Positions 1-7,151 of a DNA stretch of 13,116 bases are shown here, piece by piece; within the stretch, counting starts at the first letter, position 1; every line of letters starts with the position of its first letter. Source of the stretch: Bacteroidales bacterium (GTDB taxonomy: Bacteria > Bacteroidota > Bacteroidia > Bacteroidales > UBA3663); NCBI GenBank assembly GCA_017632695.1, contig JAGBQS010000254.1, positions 1 to 13,116 of the forward strand. Direction: 5' to 3'. Both the position numbers and the translations under genes were made by a program. The notes under the pieces were generated by a model. That model was not told where the DNA came from, searched no databases, and worked only from the letters and a program-made list of their open reading frames with translations.

Positions 1-436
1 AGGCAACGTCCGGGTCGGAGTTTTTGCCACGCGCAGTCCCTTCCGGCCCAATCCGATCGGCTTGTCATGTGTGCAGCTGAGTCGCATTGAACTCGACAGT
101 CCTGACGGACCCGTTCTTTGGGTCCGGGGAGCCGATCTGATGGACGGGACACCGATATTCGATATCAAGCCGTACCTGCCGTTTGCCGACAGTCATCCGG
201 AAGCTTCGGGCGGGTTTACGGATCAGACAAAGGAGCAGCCCGAATTGGAGGTCGAGTTTTCGCCCGAAGTGGAAAACCTCTTCACTTCCAGCAAACTAAT
301 GGCTCTGCGCAAAGTGCTTGCTTCCGATCCGCGTCCTCATTATCAGCACGATGATAATCGGGTATATGGATTGGAATTTAACCGACAAAACATACATTTT
401 TCTATTAAAAATGGAAAAATTTCAGTATTTTTGTAA
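1..436 (+). CDS. trmO: tRNA (N6-threonylcarbamoyladenosine(37)-N6)-methyltransferase TrmO, 3' part only
   Basis: This is the C-terminal part of the SAM-dependent enzyme that N6-methylates t6A37 in threonine tRNAs (family formerly TsaA/YaeB, UPF0066). The reading frame is open from base 2, the first complete codon, to the TAA at 434-436; the start lies left of the window. Two family signatures are visible: RSPFRPNPIG (bases 35-61 and just before) and DGTPIFDIKPYLPFAD (about bases 140-193). The rest of the visible part is the family's variable C-terminal region, ending in an AT-rich stretch. An ATG-free internal TTG at 62 could be read as a start, but the conserved motif upstream shows that the gene continues past the window edge. 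It is a housekeeping gene on the same strand as the pilus genes, separated from them by an AT-rich spacer with its own promoter, so it is probably not part of their operon. The family is certain enough; the missing N-terminus cannot be judged. Confidence 0.9.
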   Translation, partial: GNVRVGVFATRSPFRPNPIGLSCVQLSRIELDSPDGPVLWVRGADLMDGTPIFDIKPYLPFADSHPEASGGFTDQTKEQPELEVEFSPEVENLFTSSKLMALRKVLASDPRPHYQHDDNRVYGLEFNRQNIHFSIKNGKISVFL

Positions 437-475
437 TTTTTTTTAATAATTTTAGAAATAACTGAATTTTATTCG

Positions 476-483
476 TATATTTG
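476..483 (+). promoter_or_regulatory. Bacteroidetes -7 promoter box (TATATTTG) for the pilus module
   Basis: TATATTTG matches the Bacteroidetes sigma-ABfr -7 consensus TAnnTTTG exactly. It lies in a very AT-rich spacer (437-482) between trmO and the DUF3575 gene. No good TTTG -33 box is seen; TTTAG at 451-455 is at about the right distance but is only a partial match. The box ends six bases before the ATG at 490, so a transcript from it would have almost no leader. Confidence 0.55.
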
Positions 484-489
484 CCCCCG

Positions 490-1176
490 ATGAAAACAAT
501 GGGATTACTTCTTACAATGGTGATAGCGTCGATGCCATTGCTTGGACTATTGGCACAAACGTCTTCTGTACCGGAATCTGGCCGTTGGTTGGATAAGTTC
601 CCTGTCGCTGTTAAATCGAATGTGCTTTTGGATGCTGCCACGCTTGCAAACGTATCGGCAGAAGTAGGCTTTGGCAACCGTTGGAGCTTAAGTTTCGATG
701 CTGTGACTCCCTGGTGGGATTCCAATGATAACGGAAAGGTACGTACCACGCAGATGCTGGTATTCGGAGGTGAAGGCCGATGGTATATGCGAGGCTGGAA
801 CAGCTGTCAGGAAGCGCTGACGGGTCCGTATCTGGGCGTATACGCCTATGGAGGACGCTACGATATTTGCCGTTGGAGCGATGGTCACAACAAGTCGCGC
901 GGCTATCAGAGCGACAATCTTTTCTCGGCCGGTATCGATGCCGGCTGGTCGTTCCGGCTGACCGACTGGTGGCGCCTGGACCTGAATCTGGGTATCGGCT
1001 ACATACAGTCAGACTACCGCCATTATGACATTATCTATAAAGAGTATCGGATGAAGCACTATAACGGATCTTTCGGAACCGTTCTTCCTGCCCGTGCAGG
1101 CATCAGTATTTCGTGGCTGATCAACCAGAGCTGGCAGCACAGGAATAATAAGCAGAAAGGAGATGCAGCATGGTAA
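490..1176 (+). CDS. DUF3575 family protein, secreted/outer-membrane-like, pilus locus
   Basis: A protein of 228 residues with an N-terminal signal peptide (MKT, then a hydrophobic run, probable cut after LLGLLA at about residue 22). The body fits the DUF3575 family: it begins with an FPVAVKSNVLLDAATLANVS segment (about residues 38-57) and alternates aromatic/glycine-rich strands such as YLGVYAYGG and LNLGIGYIQSDYR, which suggests a small outer-membrane beta-barrel. DUF3575 genes are commonly the first gene of Bacteroidales fimbrillin loci, as here; the molecular role is not established. I chose ATG 490 over an in-frame TTG at 481 because the TTG lies inside the promoter box and adds MPP in front of a normal signal peptide; ATG 499 is also possible. 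The stop overlaps the next gene by 7 bp (ATGGTAA), pointing to translational coupling. Confidence 0.85.
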   Translation: MKTMGLLLTMVIASMPLLGLLAQTSSVPESGRWLDKFPVAVKSNVLLDAATLANVSAEVGFGNRWSLSFDAVTPWWDSNDNGKVRTTQMLVFGGEGRWYMRGWNSCQEALTGPYLGVYAYGGRYDICRWSDGHNKSRGYQSDNLFSAGIDAGWSFRLTDWWRLDLNLGIGYIQSDYRHYDIIYKEYRMKHYNGSFGTVLPARAGISISWLINQSWQHRNNKQKGDAAW

Positions 1177-2321
1177 AGATCAGCCGTTGCCTCCTGTGCA
1201 TGCTTTTCTGCTGCATAGTGGCTGTTTCCTGCGATTTCGATCAGCTTTACACCCGTGAAGAAATCGAAAACATCATAGCCGAGAAAGGTTCTGCGCATCT
1301 GACCTTCTATATTGACTGGAGTGAGACGGAAAGGCCTACGGGTATGACGCTCTATCTTTTCCCCAAGACAGGCAAGCCCGACCTCGATACCGTTCCGTAT
1401 GTCTATCATACCAATGCGGTCGACGAATTCTCGACCACCGTTCCCGATCAGGATTACTCGGTAGTCTGCTTCAACCAGTCGGAGGAGGAGTTCTCCAACC
1501 TGAAGTTCTCATTCTCGAGCTTCGAAGATTCGCAGGTAATCATCAAAGAGGAGTCGGAAGAAGAGAAGGGTGATACCAAGCTGTACGGTTCGAACATGAA
1601 GACCACGACCCGAGGCTTCAATGCAAGCGGAACATTGCGTCCCAGCATGTTGTCCTGTGCTTCGAATGGTTCAGTCAAATCGTCCGAAACCCGAGGCTTC
1701 AATGCCAGCGGAACCTTACGTCCCAAGAATTTCGTATTGGGCGTGAATGTCAAGGTCAACGTATTCGGTCTGAAGAGCGCACGTGCGGTAACGGGCACCA
1801 TTACCAACATGAGTGCCGGTTTCAAGATGGGATTGCTCACAACGCTTCCAACCACCTGCGACATGCGTCTGGCCGACTGGTCGCTTCAGGCCAACGAAAA
1901 CGATTCCCTGCCTGGCACCATCGAGACCACATTCGGTACCTTCGGTCTGCCGAATACCCGATATGACAATCTTTCGTTGTCGCGCGGAGATACCGCCCAA
2001 TCGGATACCGCCCAGCAATCCATAGCCCTGAACCTTACGTTCTATCTGGTGAATGGCGACACGGTTCAGTTCAGTCGCGATCTGACCGAAGAATTTACTG
2101 AGCAGTTCCACGAAGCCCAGAAGAAGGAGGAAGAGACTGGCGATCCTGTGGCCAATATCGATGTCGAGGTTGGTACCAGTACGGAAAAAGTGGATCCGAA
2201 TGCCGAATATCCGGACAACGTTACCGAGCAGGGCGGTCTGATTCTGCCACATGTGGTTAACGGACTTCAGGTAGGCGTCAGCGACTGGGGCGAAACCAAC
2301 AATATCGAAATCAGATTCTAA
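1170..2321 (+). CDS. DUF5119-type lipoprotein of the fimbrillin locus
   Basis: A 383-residue predicted lipoprotein: hydrophobic N-terminus and a lipobox ending AVSC, so Cys21 would be the lipidated residue. The segment HLTFYIDWSETERPTGMTLYLFP (about residues 43-65, WSETERPTGMTLYLF at the core) is typical of DUF5119, whose members sit beside DUF3575 and fimbrillin genes and resemble FimB/Mfa2-type accessory or anchor proteins. The function is inferred from context. An acidic patch (EESEEEKGD, about residue 130) precedes an exact internal repeat: TRGFNASGTLRP at residues 147-158 and again at 174-185. A smaller repeat, DTAQSDTAQ, lies at 274-282. The C-terminus carries VSDWGETNNIEIRF, a near match to the end of the downstream fimbrillin. 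Translation is probably coupled to the overlapping DUF3575 gene. The family assignment is from pattern recognition, so moderate confidence. Confidence 0.75.
   Translation: MVKISRCLLCMLFCCIVAVSCDFDQLYTREEIENIIAEKGSAHLTFYIDWSETERPTGMTLYLFPKTGKPDLDTVPYVYHTNAVDEFSTTVPDQDYSVVCFNQSEEEFSNLKFSFSSFEDSQVIIKEESEEEKGDTKLYGSNMKTTTRGFNASGTLRPSMLSCASNGSVKSSETRGFNASGTLRPKNFVLGVNVKVNVFGLKSARAVTGTITNMSAGFKMGLLTTLPTTCDMRLADWSLQANENDSLPGTIETTFGTFGLPNTRYDNLSLSRGDTAQSDTAQQSIALNLTFYLVNGDTVQFSRDLTEEFTEQFHEAQKKEEETGDPVANIDVEVGTSTEKVDPNAEYPDNVTEQGGLILPHVVNGLQVGVSDWGETNNIEIRF
1608..1724 (+). repeat. Internal coding repeat, 81-bp period, TRGFNASGTLRP twice
   Basis: Codons for TRGFNASGTLRP occur at 1608-1643 and 1689-1724, exactly 81 bp (27 codons) apart. 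The two 36-bp copies differ at three positions (GCA/GCC, ACA/ACC, TTG/TTA), all synonymous, so the peptide is unchanged while the DNA has drifted. Confidence 0.9.
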
Positions 2322-2367
2322 AACTATATTACACCTTTTTTATAACTAAACTCTCAATTTAATCATT

Positions 2368-3417
2368 ATGAAAAAAATTCTGTTTGCGACTGCTACTGCA
2401 GTTCTCGTACTGAGCAGCTGCTCAAGCGAGATTTCCGAGTCTTTTGAGACCAAGTATGATTCGAGAACTCCTCTCACAGTGTCAACCTACGTTCCAGGTC
2501 TGACCCGTCAGGCCGCAGGCGATGCAGCCGGAATTGCCGGTATCGATTCGCTCCAGTCCCCAATCAAGGGCTTCTGGCTGAATGCCGCTACCAACGATCC
2601 TAAGAGTCCTGTTATGCTCGACACCGCACTTTACAAGTACGATTTTGAGTATCAGGGTTGGTATAATGTAATTTCTGATGAGGAAGTTTACTGGCCAATG
2701 GAACCTTCTACCGAAGTTACATTCTACGGCTTCTACAATGCACAGAACCTCGAGGCATCAATCGGCAACGATATGATTGACGTTCTCTCAGGAGAGATCG
2801 ATCCTGTAGACGTTGATGGCGCAACCGACCTGATGGCTGCCTGCACCACCACATCATTGCTTGCCAACAATGGTAACGGCAATGTTACGCTCGACTTCAA
2901 GCACATCCTGGCTCAGGTAACCTGCCAGATTGTTCCTGCATTCAGAAGTGATGCTTACCAGTATGTTGTAGGTGATGTTACCATCTATGCTCCTAACAAA
3001 AAGGCATACAGCTTCAGCGCACAGGGTTTTGTCAGCTCTGACTCCGCCAAATACAGTTCATATGCTGTTAACGAAGCTTCTGTAGTAGATGGTGCCATCA
3101 ACCTTGAAACTACCGTAACCGAACAGACTCCTGGTGACGTTATTGAAGAGACCTCTCAGGTTGGTCGCACCATCATGGTAACTCCTGGTGATTGCGATAT
3201 TGAAATTACTTTCGAAGTTAACCTGGTTAACGGTACTGAGGTTGTTAAGCGTAACCTCAAGACCGGTTTTGCTTCATTCTACGCAGTTGCCGGCAAGAAC
3301 AACGTGCTGACCATCACCCTTTCTCCTGAGCAGGTACCGCTGGGCGTAAGTGCTACCGTATCTGACTGGGCTGAGGAAGCTAACAACATCGAAGCTGGAC
3401 TTGATGAAGGTGTATAA
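2368..3417 (+). CDS. Fimbrillin family protein (type V pilus subunit precursor)
   Basis: A 349-residue precursor of a Bacteroidetes type V pilin. The lipobox LVLSSC puts lipidated cysteine at residue 18. In this family the lipidated prepilin is exported to the outer membrane, cut after an Arg/Lys by a gingipain-like protease and polymerised by donor-strand exchange; Arg33 (DSR/TPLTV) or Arg47 could be the cut site here, which is inference. The FKHILAQV motif (residues 177-184) is the usual fimbrillin signature, and the end carries VSDWAEEANNIEA, the family's terminal Trp-containing strand. It follows the DUF5119 lipoprotein gene by 46 bp. Codons are rich in T-ending forms (GTT, GCT, TCT) compared with the GC-ending preference of the GH2 gene, which fits high expression of a major structural subunit. 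It could be a minor or tip subunit instead; no second fimbrillin is in view. Confidence 0.9.
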   Translation: MKKILFATATAVLVLSSCSSEISESFETKYDSRTPLTVSTYVPGLTRQAAGDAAGIAGIDSLQSPIKGFWLNAATNDPKSPVMLDTALYKYDFEYQGWYNVISDEEVYWPMEPSTEVTFYGFYNAQNLEASIGNDMIDVLSGEIDPVDVDGATDLMAACTTTSLLANNGNGNVTLDFKHILAQVTCQIVPAFRSDAYQYVVGDVTIYAPNKKAYSFSAQGFVSSDSAKYSSYAVNEASVVDGAINLETTVTEQTPGDVIEETSQVGRTIMVTPGDCDIEITFEVNLVNGTEVVKRNLKTGFASFYAVAGKNNVLTITLSPEQVPLGVSATVSDWAEEANNIEAGLDEGV

Positions 3418-3460
3418 TCTCCTGACTAAGCAGTTCTAATTTTCTAACCAGGCATTTAGA

Positions 3461-6238
3461 ATGAAACAAACGCAGGTAGTACTTTTCTTACTATTACTTG
3501 CTTTACAAATCCAGGCCCGACAGGTTATTGATCTGTCGGGCTCTTGGTTAAGTACCCAGGCTGAGGCGCCTACTGTCAGCACACAGTGGACGTATCAGCC
3601 CTACAGTTCATTCTACGAGAAGGACGCACGCTTCGAGCCGTTCCGTACGGAAGGCAGTCCCGTGCTGAATCCTTACATCATGACTCCCACACAGCTCTTT
3701 GTGGGAGAGGAAGACTATGTGCGCGAGTTCGAGGTGCCTGCCGAATGGGAACATCAGCAGGTAACGCTTTTCCTGGAGCGCGTACATATCAAGAGCCGGG
3801 TATTCATCAATGGGGTCGAAGCCTCCTCCCTGTATGTGTGTCCCGAGATGGGGAAGGGATGCCGGAGTCTGGGAGCTCCGCACCAGTACGATGTTACCGG
3901 ATTGCTCAAGCCCGGTCAGACCAACCGGTTGCTCGTAAAGGTCAGCAACACCATGGATCAGGTCCCCATGTCGAAGAACTCCTATAGCGTAAGTGATAAC
4001 TGTCAGGGCAACTGGAACGGAGTGGTAGGCAGCATCCGCTTTGTTGCCCAGCCGCCCATCCGTCTGCAGTACACGGATACCCGCATCTTCCCGGATGTGG
4101 CCGCGCAGGAGGCCCGGGTGCAGGTTTTGCTGCGCTACGGAACCCAGTATAACAAAGGAAAGCCCTTGCCCGCCAAGCCCCAGAAACTGACTTTGCGCTT
4201 CCGGAGCGAAGCAGGCGAGAAGACATTTCCCGTCCTGCTCGAGGCCGACAGTCTCCGTTTCGAAGCCCAATTGACCGGATTCACCCGCATCTGGGACGAG
4301 TATCAACCCTCCCTCTACCATTTGCAGATCAGCTTGCTCGACCGTAAGGGACAGGAACTCGACACGCAGGAAGTGACCTTCGGCATGCGTCAGGTAAGTG
4401 CCGATACCCATTACATCCGCATCAACAACCGTCCCGTATTCCTTCGCGGCAATGTGGATGGTGCCCAGTTCCCGCTTACAGGCTATCCGCCCACGGATGT
4501 TCCCTATTGGATGGGTTATTTCCGGACGCTTCGGGAGTGGGGCTTCAATATGGTGCGTTTTCACAGCTGGTGTCCCCCTGAAGCTGCCTTTGTAGCAGCC
4601 GACAGTCTGGGATTCTACCTGCAGCCCGAATGTTCCTCGTGGCCCAGCCATAATGTCATGCTCCGAACCGGCAACGATGTAGAGCGTTACATTGAGCAGG
4701 AGGCCGAACAGATCATCCAGGCATACGGCAATCATCCCTCGTTTGTGATGCTGGCGGGAGGCAACGAGCCCAAGGGCAAAGACTGGCTCCCCATGGCCGA
4801 ACGCTGGACCACCTATTGGGCAAAGCAGGACCCCCGACGTCTGTATACCGGTTTTGCCACAGGCGGCAGTTGGGCCTGGGCCAAAGGCAACCAGTACCAC
4901 ATGCGGGCAGGCTTGCGCGGATTGGACTGGAGCCGCAGGCGTCCCGAAAGCATGTCCGATTTCAATGCCGCCATCGATACGCTCAGCCAGCCGTTTGTGG
5001 CGCACGAGGTAGGGCAGTGGTGTGCCTTCCCCAATTTCCGCGAGATACCCAAGTTTACCGGACTCATGCAGCCCAGTTTCCATCTGATAGCCCGTCATCT
5101 GGTGCAGCAGGCAGGCATGGAGCAGCTGGCCGATTCGTTCGTGCTGGCATCCGGCCGCTTGCAGGTACTTTGCTACAAGCACGAGCTCGAGCGTCTGCGC
5201 CGAACCCGCAACTATGGCGGCTACGCCCTGCTTTCCATTGCCGATTATCTGGGTCAGGGCACGGCAACCGAAGGCATGCTCGATGTCTTTTACGACCCCA
5301 AGCCATACGTTAAGGCCTCCGAGTGGCTCCAGTGGGGCGGCCCTGTTGTTCCCTTGCTCCGCACCCGTAAGTTTACCTACCTTTCGTCCGATACCCTCCG
5401 GTTCGGGCTCGAAGTCTCCAATCTGGGCGAAGGCCCGCTAACCCATACCGTAGCTTCCTGGACACTTACAGATGCCGCAGGCCGTATGTATGCCAGCCGG
5501 ACGTATGCGCCTCAGGATTTCCCCTTCGGCAGCGGCAACACCATAGCCGATGAGTCGCTTCCGTTATCTCAGCTCAGTCTGACCGAAGCCACCCAACTGG
5601 AGTTCAGTCTGCAGGTAGGCAAGTACCGTAATACCTGGAACTTCTGGGTATATCCGTCCGAGCCCGATCTGGATGCAGGCGAGGTGTATGTCACCCGCGT
5701 GCCCGATCCCAAGGCGCAGCAGATACTGGAAAAGGGCGGCAAGGTCCTGCTTATCGGTTATGATCAGATCAACAACGGCCGAGGCATCCGCCAGTCGCTC
5801 CAGCCGGTATTCTGGAATCCGCTTTGGATGGGCGAGTATTCCACGCAGACCTACGGATTGCTCATCCGGTCCGAGAGTCCCATGTTCCGTCACTTCCCCA
5901 CATCCTTCCATAGCGATCTGCAATGGTGGGAGGTAGTAAACCGTACGTATCCGGTCTTGCTCGACGATATGCCAGCCGACCTCCAGCCCCTCGTACAGTC
6001 CATAGGTTATGCGCTTGCCGATACGCGAATGGGCGTAATCTTCGAAGCCAAGGTCGGTCGCGGCAGGCTGGTAGTGGTAAATGCGGACCTGATCAACCAT
6101 CTGGACCGTCGGATTGCAGCCCGTCAGTTGCGTTCGTCCATCCTGCAGTACATGAATTCGGACGATTTCCAGCCCGCCACAAGCGTCACCTGGGAGCAGA
6201 TTTACAGCCTGTTTACCAAGTTCCGGCAGGCTTTATAG
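3461..6238 (+). CDS. Secreted glycoside hydrolase family 2 enzyme
   Basis: A 925-residue retaining glycosidase with a cleavable signal peptide (cut near QIQA/RQ, residue 19-20), so periplasmic or surface. Layout: GH2 jelly-roll sugar-binding domain (about 20-195), Ig-like domain (about 200-310), TIM barrel (about 311-620), then a long C-terminal region with another beta-sandwich and an alpha/beta segment (KGGKVLLIG near 758, GRLVVVNADL near 868) resembling the trimerisation/GATase-like fold of some beta-galactosidases. The acid/base is probably Glu436 in AGGNEP and the nucleophile Glu516 in FVAHEVGQW; both are present, so the enzyme should be active. Known GH2 activities include beta-galactosidase, beta-glucuronidase, beta-mannosidase and arabinopyranosidase, and I cannot choose between them. 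The gene starts 43 bp after the fimbrillin stop with no obvious promoter, so co-transcription is possible. A long antisense frame inside it is a shadow. Confidence 0.9.
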   Translation: MKQTQVVLFLLLLALQIQARQVIDLSGSWLSTQAEAPTVSTQWTYQPYSSFYEKDARFEPFRTEGSPVLNPYIMTPTQLFVGEEDYVREFEVPAEWEHQQVTLFLERVHIKSRVFINGVEASSLYVCPEMGKGCRSLGAPHQYDVTGLLKPGQTNRLLVKVSNTMDQVPMSKNSYSVSDNCQGNWNGVVGSIRFVAQPPIRLQYTDTRIFPDVAAQEARVQVLLRYGTQYNKGKPLPAKPQKLTLRFRSEAGEKTFPVLLEADSLRFEAQLTGFTRIWDEYQPSLYHLQISLLDRKGQELDTQEVTFGMRQVSADTHYIRINNRPVFLRGNVDGAQFPLTGYPPTDVPYWMGYFRTLREWGFNMVRFHSWCPPEAAFVAADSLGFYLQPECSSWPSHNVMLRTGNDVERYIEQEAEQIIQAYGNHPSFVMLAGGNEPKGKDWLPMAERWTTYWAKQDPRRLYTGFATGGSWAWAKGNQYHMRAGLRGLDWSRRRPESMSDFNAAIDTLSQPFVAHEVGQWCAFPNFREIPKFTGLMQPSFHLIARHLVQQAGMEQLADSFVLASGRLQVLCYKHELERLRRTRNYGGYALLSIADYLGQGTATEGMLDVFYDPKPYVKASEWLQWGGPVVPLLRTRKFTYLSSDTLRFGLEVSNLGEGPLTHTVASWTLTDAAGRMYASRTYAPQDFPFGSGNTIADESLPLSQLSLTEATQLEFSLQVGKYRNTWNFWVYPSEPDLDAGEVYVTRVPDPKAQQILEKGGKVLLIGYDQINNGRGIRQSLQPVFWNPLWMGEYSTQTYGLLIRSESPMFRHFPTSFHSDLQWWEVVNRTYPVLLDDMPADLQPLVQSIGYALADTRMGVIFEAKVGRGRLVVVNADLINHLDRRIAARQLRSSILQYMNSDDFQPATSVTWEQIYSLFTKFRQAL

Positions 6239-6285
6239 ACGTCGAAACAGTTTTTTTGCCGTATTCCTGCTGAATTTTGGACGTG

Positions 6286-6297
6286 TTTCGGCCGAAA
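6286..6297. promoter_or_regulatory. 12-bp perfect palindrome upstream of the plug-only gene promoter
   Basis: TTTCGGCCGAAA is a perfect dyad ending 15 bp before the -7 box at 6313, covering the region where the -33 element would be expected. Its position would suit a repressor or activator site. A part in termination of the GH2 transcript is less likely, as no T-run follows it. Function is inferred from position only. Confidence 0.3.
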
Positions 6298-6312
6298 TCC
6301 AAAAATAATGCT

Positions 6313-6320
6313 TATCTTTG
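6313..6320 (+). promoter_or_regulatory. Bacteroidetes -7 promoter box (TATCTTTG) for the plug-only gene
   Basis: TATCTTTG matches TAnnTTTG exactly and lies 21 bp upstream of the ATG at 6342, giving an expected leader of about 18 bases. No clean -33 TTTG is found at the usual distance; TTTC at 6286-6289 is near but spaced too far by a few bases. It suggests that the plug-only gene starts a transcription unit separate from the GH2 gene. Confidence 0.55.
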
Positions 6321-6341
6321 CACCGTTAACCAAACACAATT

Positions 6342-7067
6342 ATGCTTATGAAGAACTTGGGAAAATTTCGCGTCAGCATGATGCTGGTTGCATTCAGTAT
6401 GGCCATTGGAGCCTGGGCGTCCGATGGTTCCGGAAGTCATACCTATTTTAACGGGGTGGTGACCGATGCCCTCCAGACTCCGCTCAAGGGCGTGCGCGTC
6501 TATTCCGTTTCGAGGGATTATTACACCAAGACCGACAAGAAAGGCCGGTTCGGACTGACCGATGTCCGTCCAACCGATACGCTTTATCTGGAATATCATA
6601 AGACAGTTTATGCCGTTCCCGTACAAGGTCGGAGGGGAGTCCGTGTTATTATGGGCGACCAGCTGAAGCCGCAGGTTTCCGATGCCAACGAGCTGGCCGA
6701 TATCGGTTACGGCTACGTCAGGCGTCGCGAAAAAGTGGTAGCCAGCAACGGCATCTCGGGCGAGGTGCTGGTCCGCACAGGCAAGACCAACGTGCTCGAT
6801 GCCCTGGCAGGCCTGGTACCGGGACTGGTCATTACGCCCGATAACGCTCCGGGCGGAACCCCAACGGTTCGCATCAGGGGAGCCTGCAGTATCATGCTCG
6901 ACTGTACGCCTTTGTATCTGATAGACGGAGTCATAACGCAATCGCTCGATTTCGTCAGCCTGTACGACATTGAGAGTGTCGAAGTCCTCAAGGATGCCTC
7001 CATTTATGGCGTCCGGGGAGCCAGCGGAGCTATTCTGGTTCATACCAAACGAGGAAGCTCTAAATGA
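6342..7067 (+). CDS. Stand-alone TonB-dependent receptor plug protein (SusC N-terminus without barrel)
   Basis: A 241-residue exported protein with a signal peptide (cut near AWA/SDG, residue 27), a carboxypeptidase-D regulatory-like domain (about 35-105; GVVTDALQTPLKGVRVYS, TKTDKKGRFGLTDV) and a TonB receptor plug (about 130-238). Plug landmarks of SusC-type receptors are clear: PTVRIRG (174-180), PLYLIDGV (190-197), DIESVEVLKDASIYG (209-223) and RGASGAILVHTKRG (225-238). SusC proteins normally go on into a barrel of about 700 or more residues; here the frame ends three residues after the last plug strand, and the 84 bp before the next gene cannot hold a barrel. There is no SusD neighbour. 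It may be an independent periplasmic plug, a regulator, or the stable remnant of a lost receptor. Its own promoter and clean reading frame argue for a working gene. ATG 6348 is an alternative start. Confidence 0.88.
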   Translation: MLMKNLGKFRVSMMLVAFSMAIGAWASDGSGSHTYFNGVVTDALQTPLKGVRVYSVSRDYYTKTDKKGRFGLTDVRPTDTLYLEYHKTVYAVPVQGRRGVRVIMGDQLKPQVSDANELADIGYGYVRRREKVVASNGISGEVLVRTGKTNVLDALAGLVPGLVITPDNAPGGTPTVRIRGACSIMLDCTPLYLIDGVITQSLDFVSLYDIESVEVLKDASIYGVRGASGAILVHTKRGSSK

Positions 7068-7151
7068 ACCGGCAAGTCCGGATCAATCGAGGATGTACGA
7101 GACCAAAGAGGAACTACAAGATAAAAGGAAAAACTAAAGAAGCAATTCAAA

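Noticed and set aside
400..450. Rho-independent terminator after trmO
   Set aside because: There is a T-run after the stop, but the only stem upstream is a weak A/T pairing inside coding sequence with no GC core.
481..489. TTG start giving MPP before the DUF3575 signal peptide
   Set aside because: The TTG is part of the TATATTTG promoter box, and ATG 490 gives a normal signal peptide.
3608..5182. 524-residue open frame on the minus strand inside the GH2 gene
   Set aside because: It is the antisense shadow of a gene with clear GH2 catalytic motifs; the translation shows no family signature or signal peptide.
7068..7151. Continuation of a SusC barrel by frameshift after the plug
   Set aside because: The 84 bp encode no barrel-like strands in any frame and the GH105 lipoprotein starts right after.
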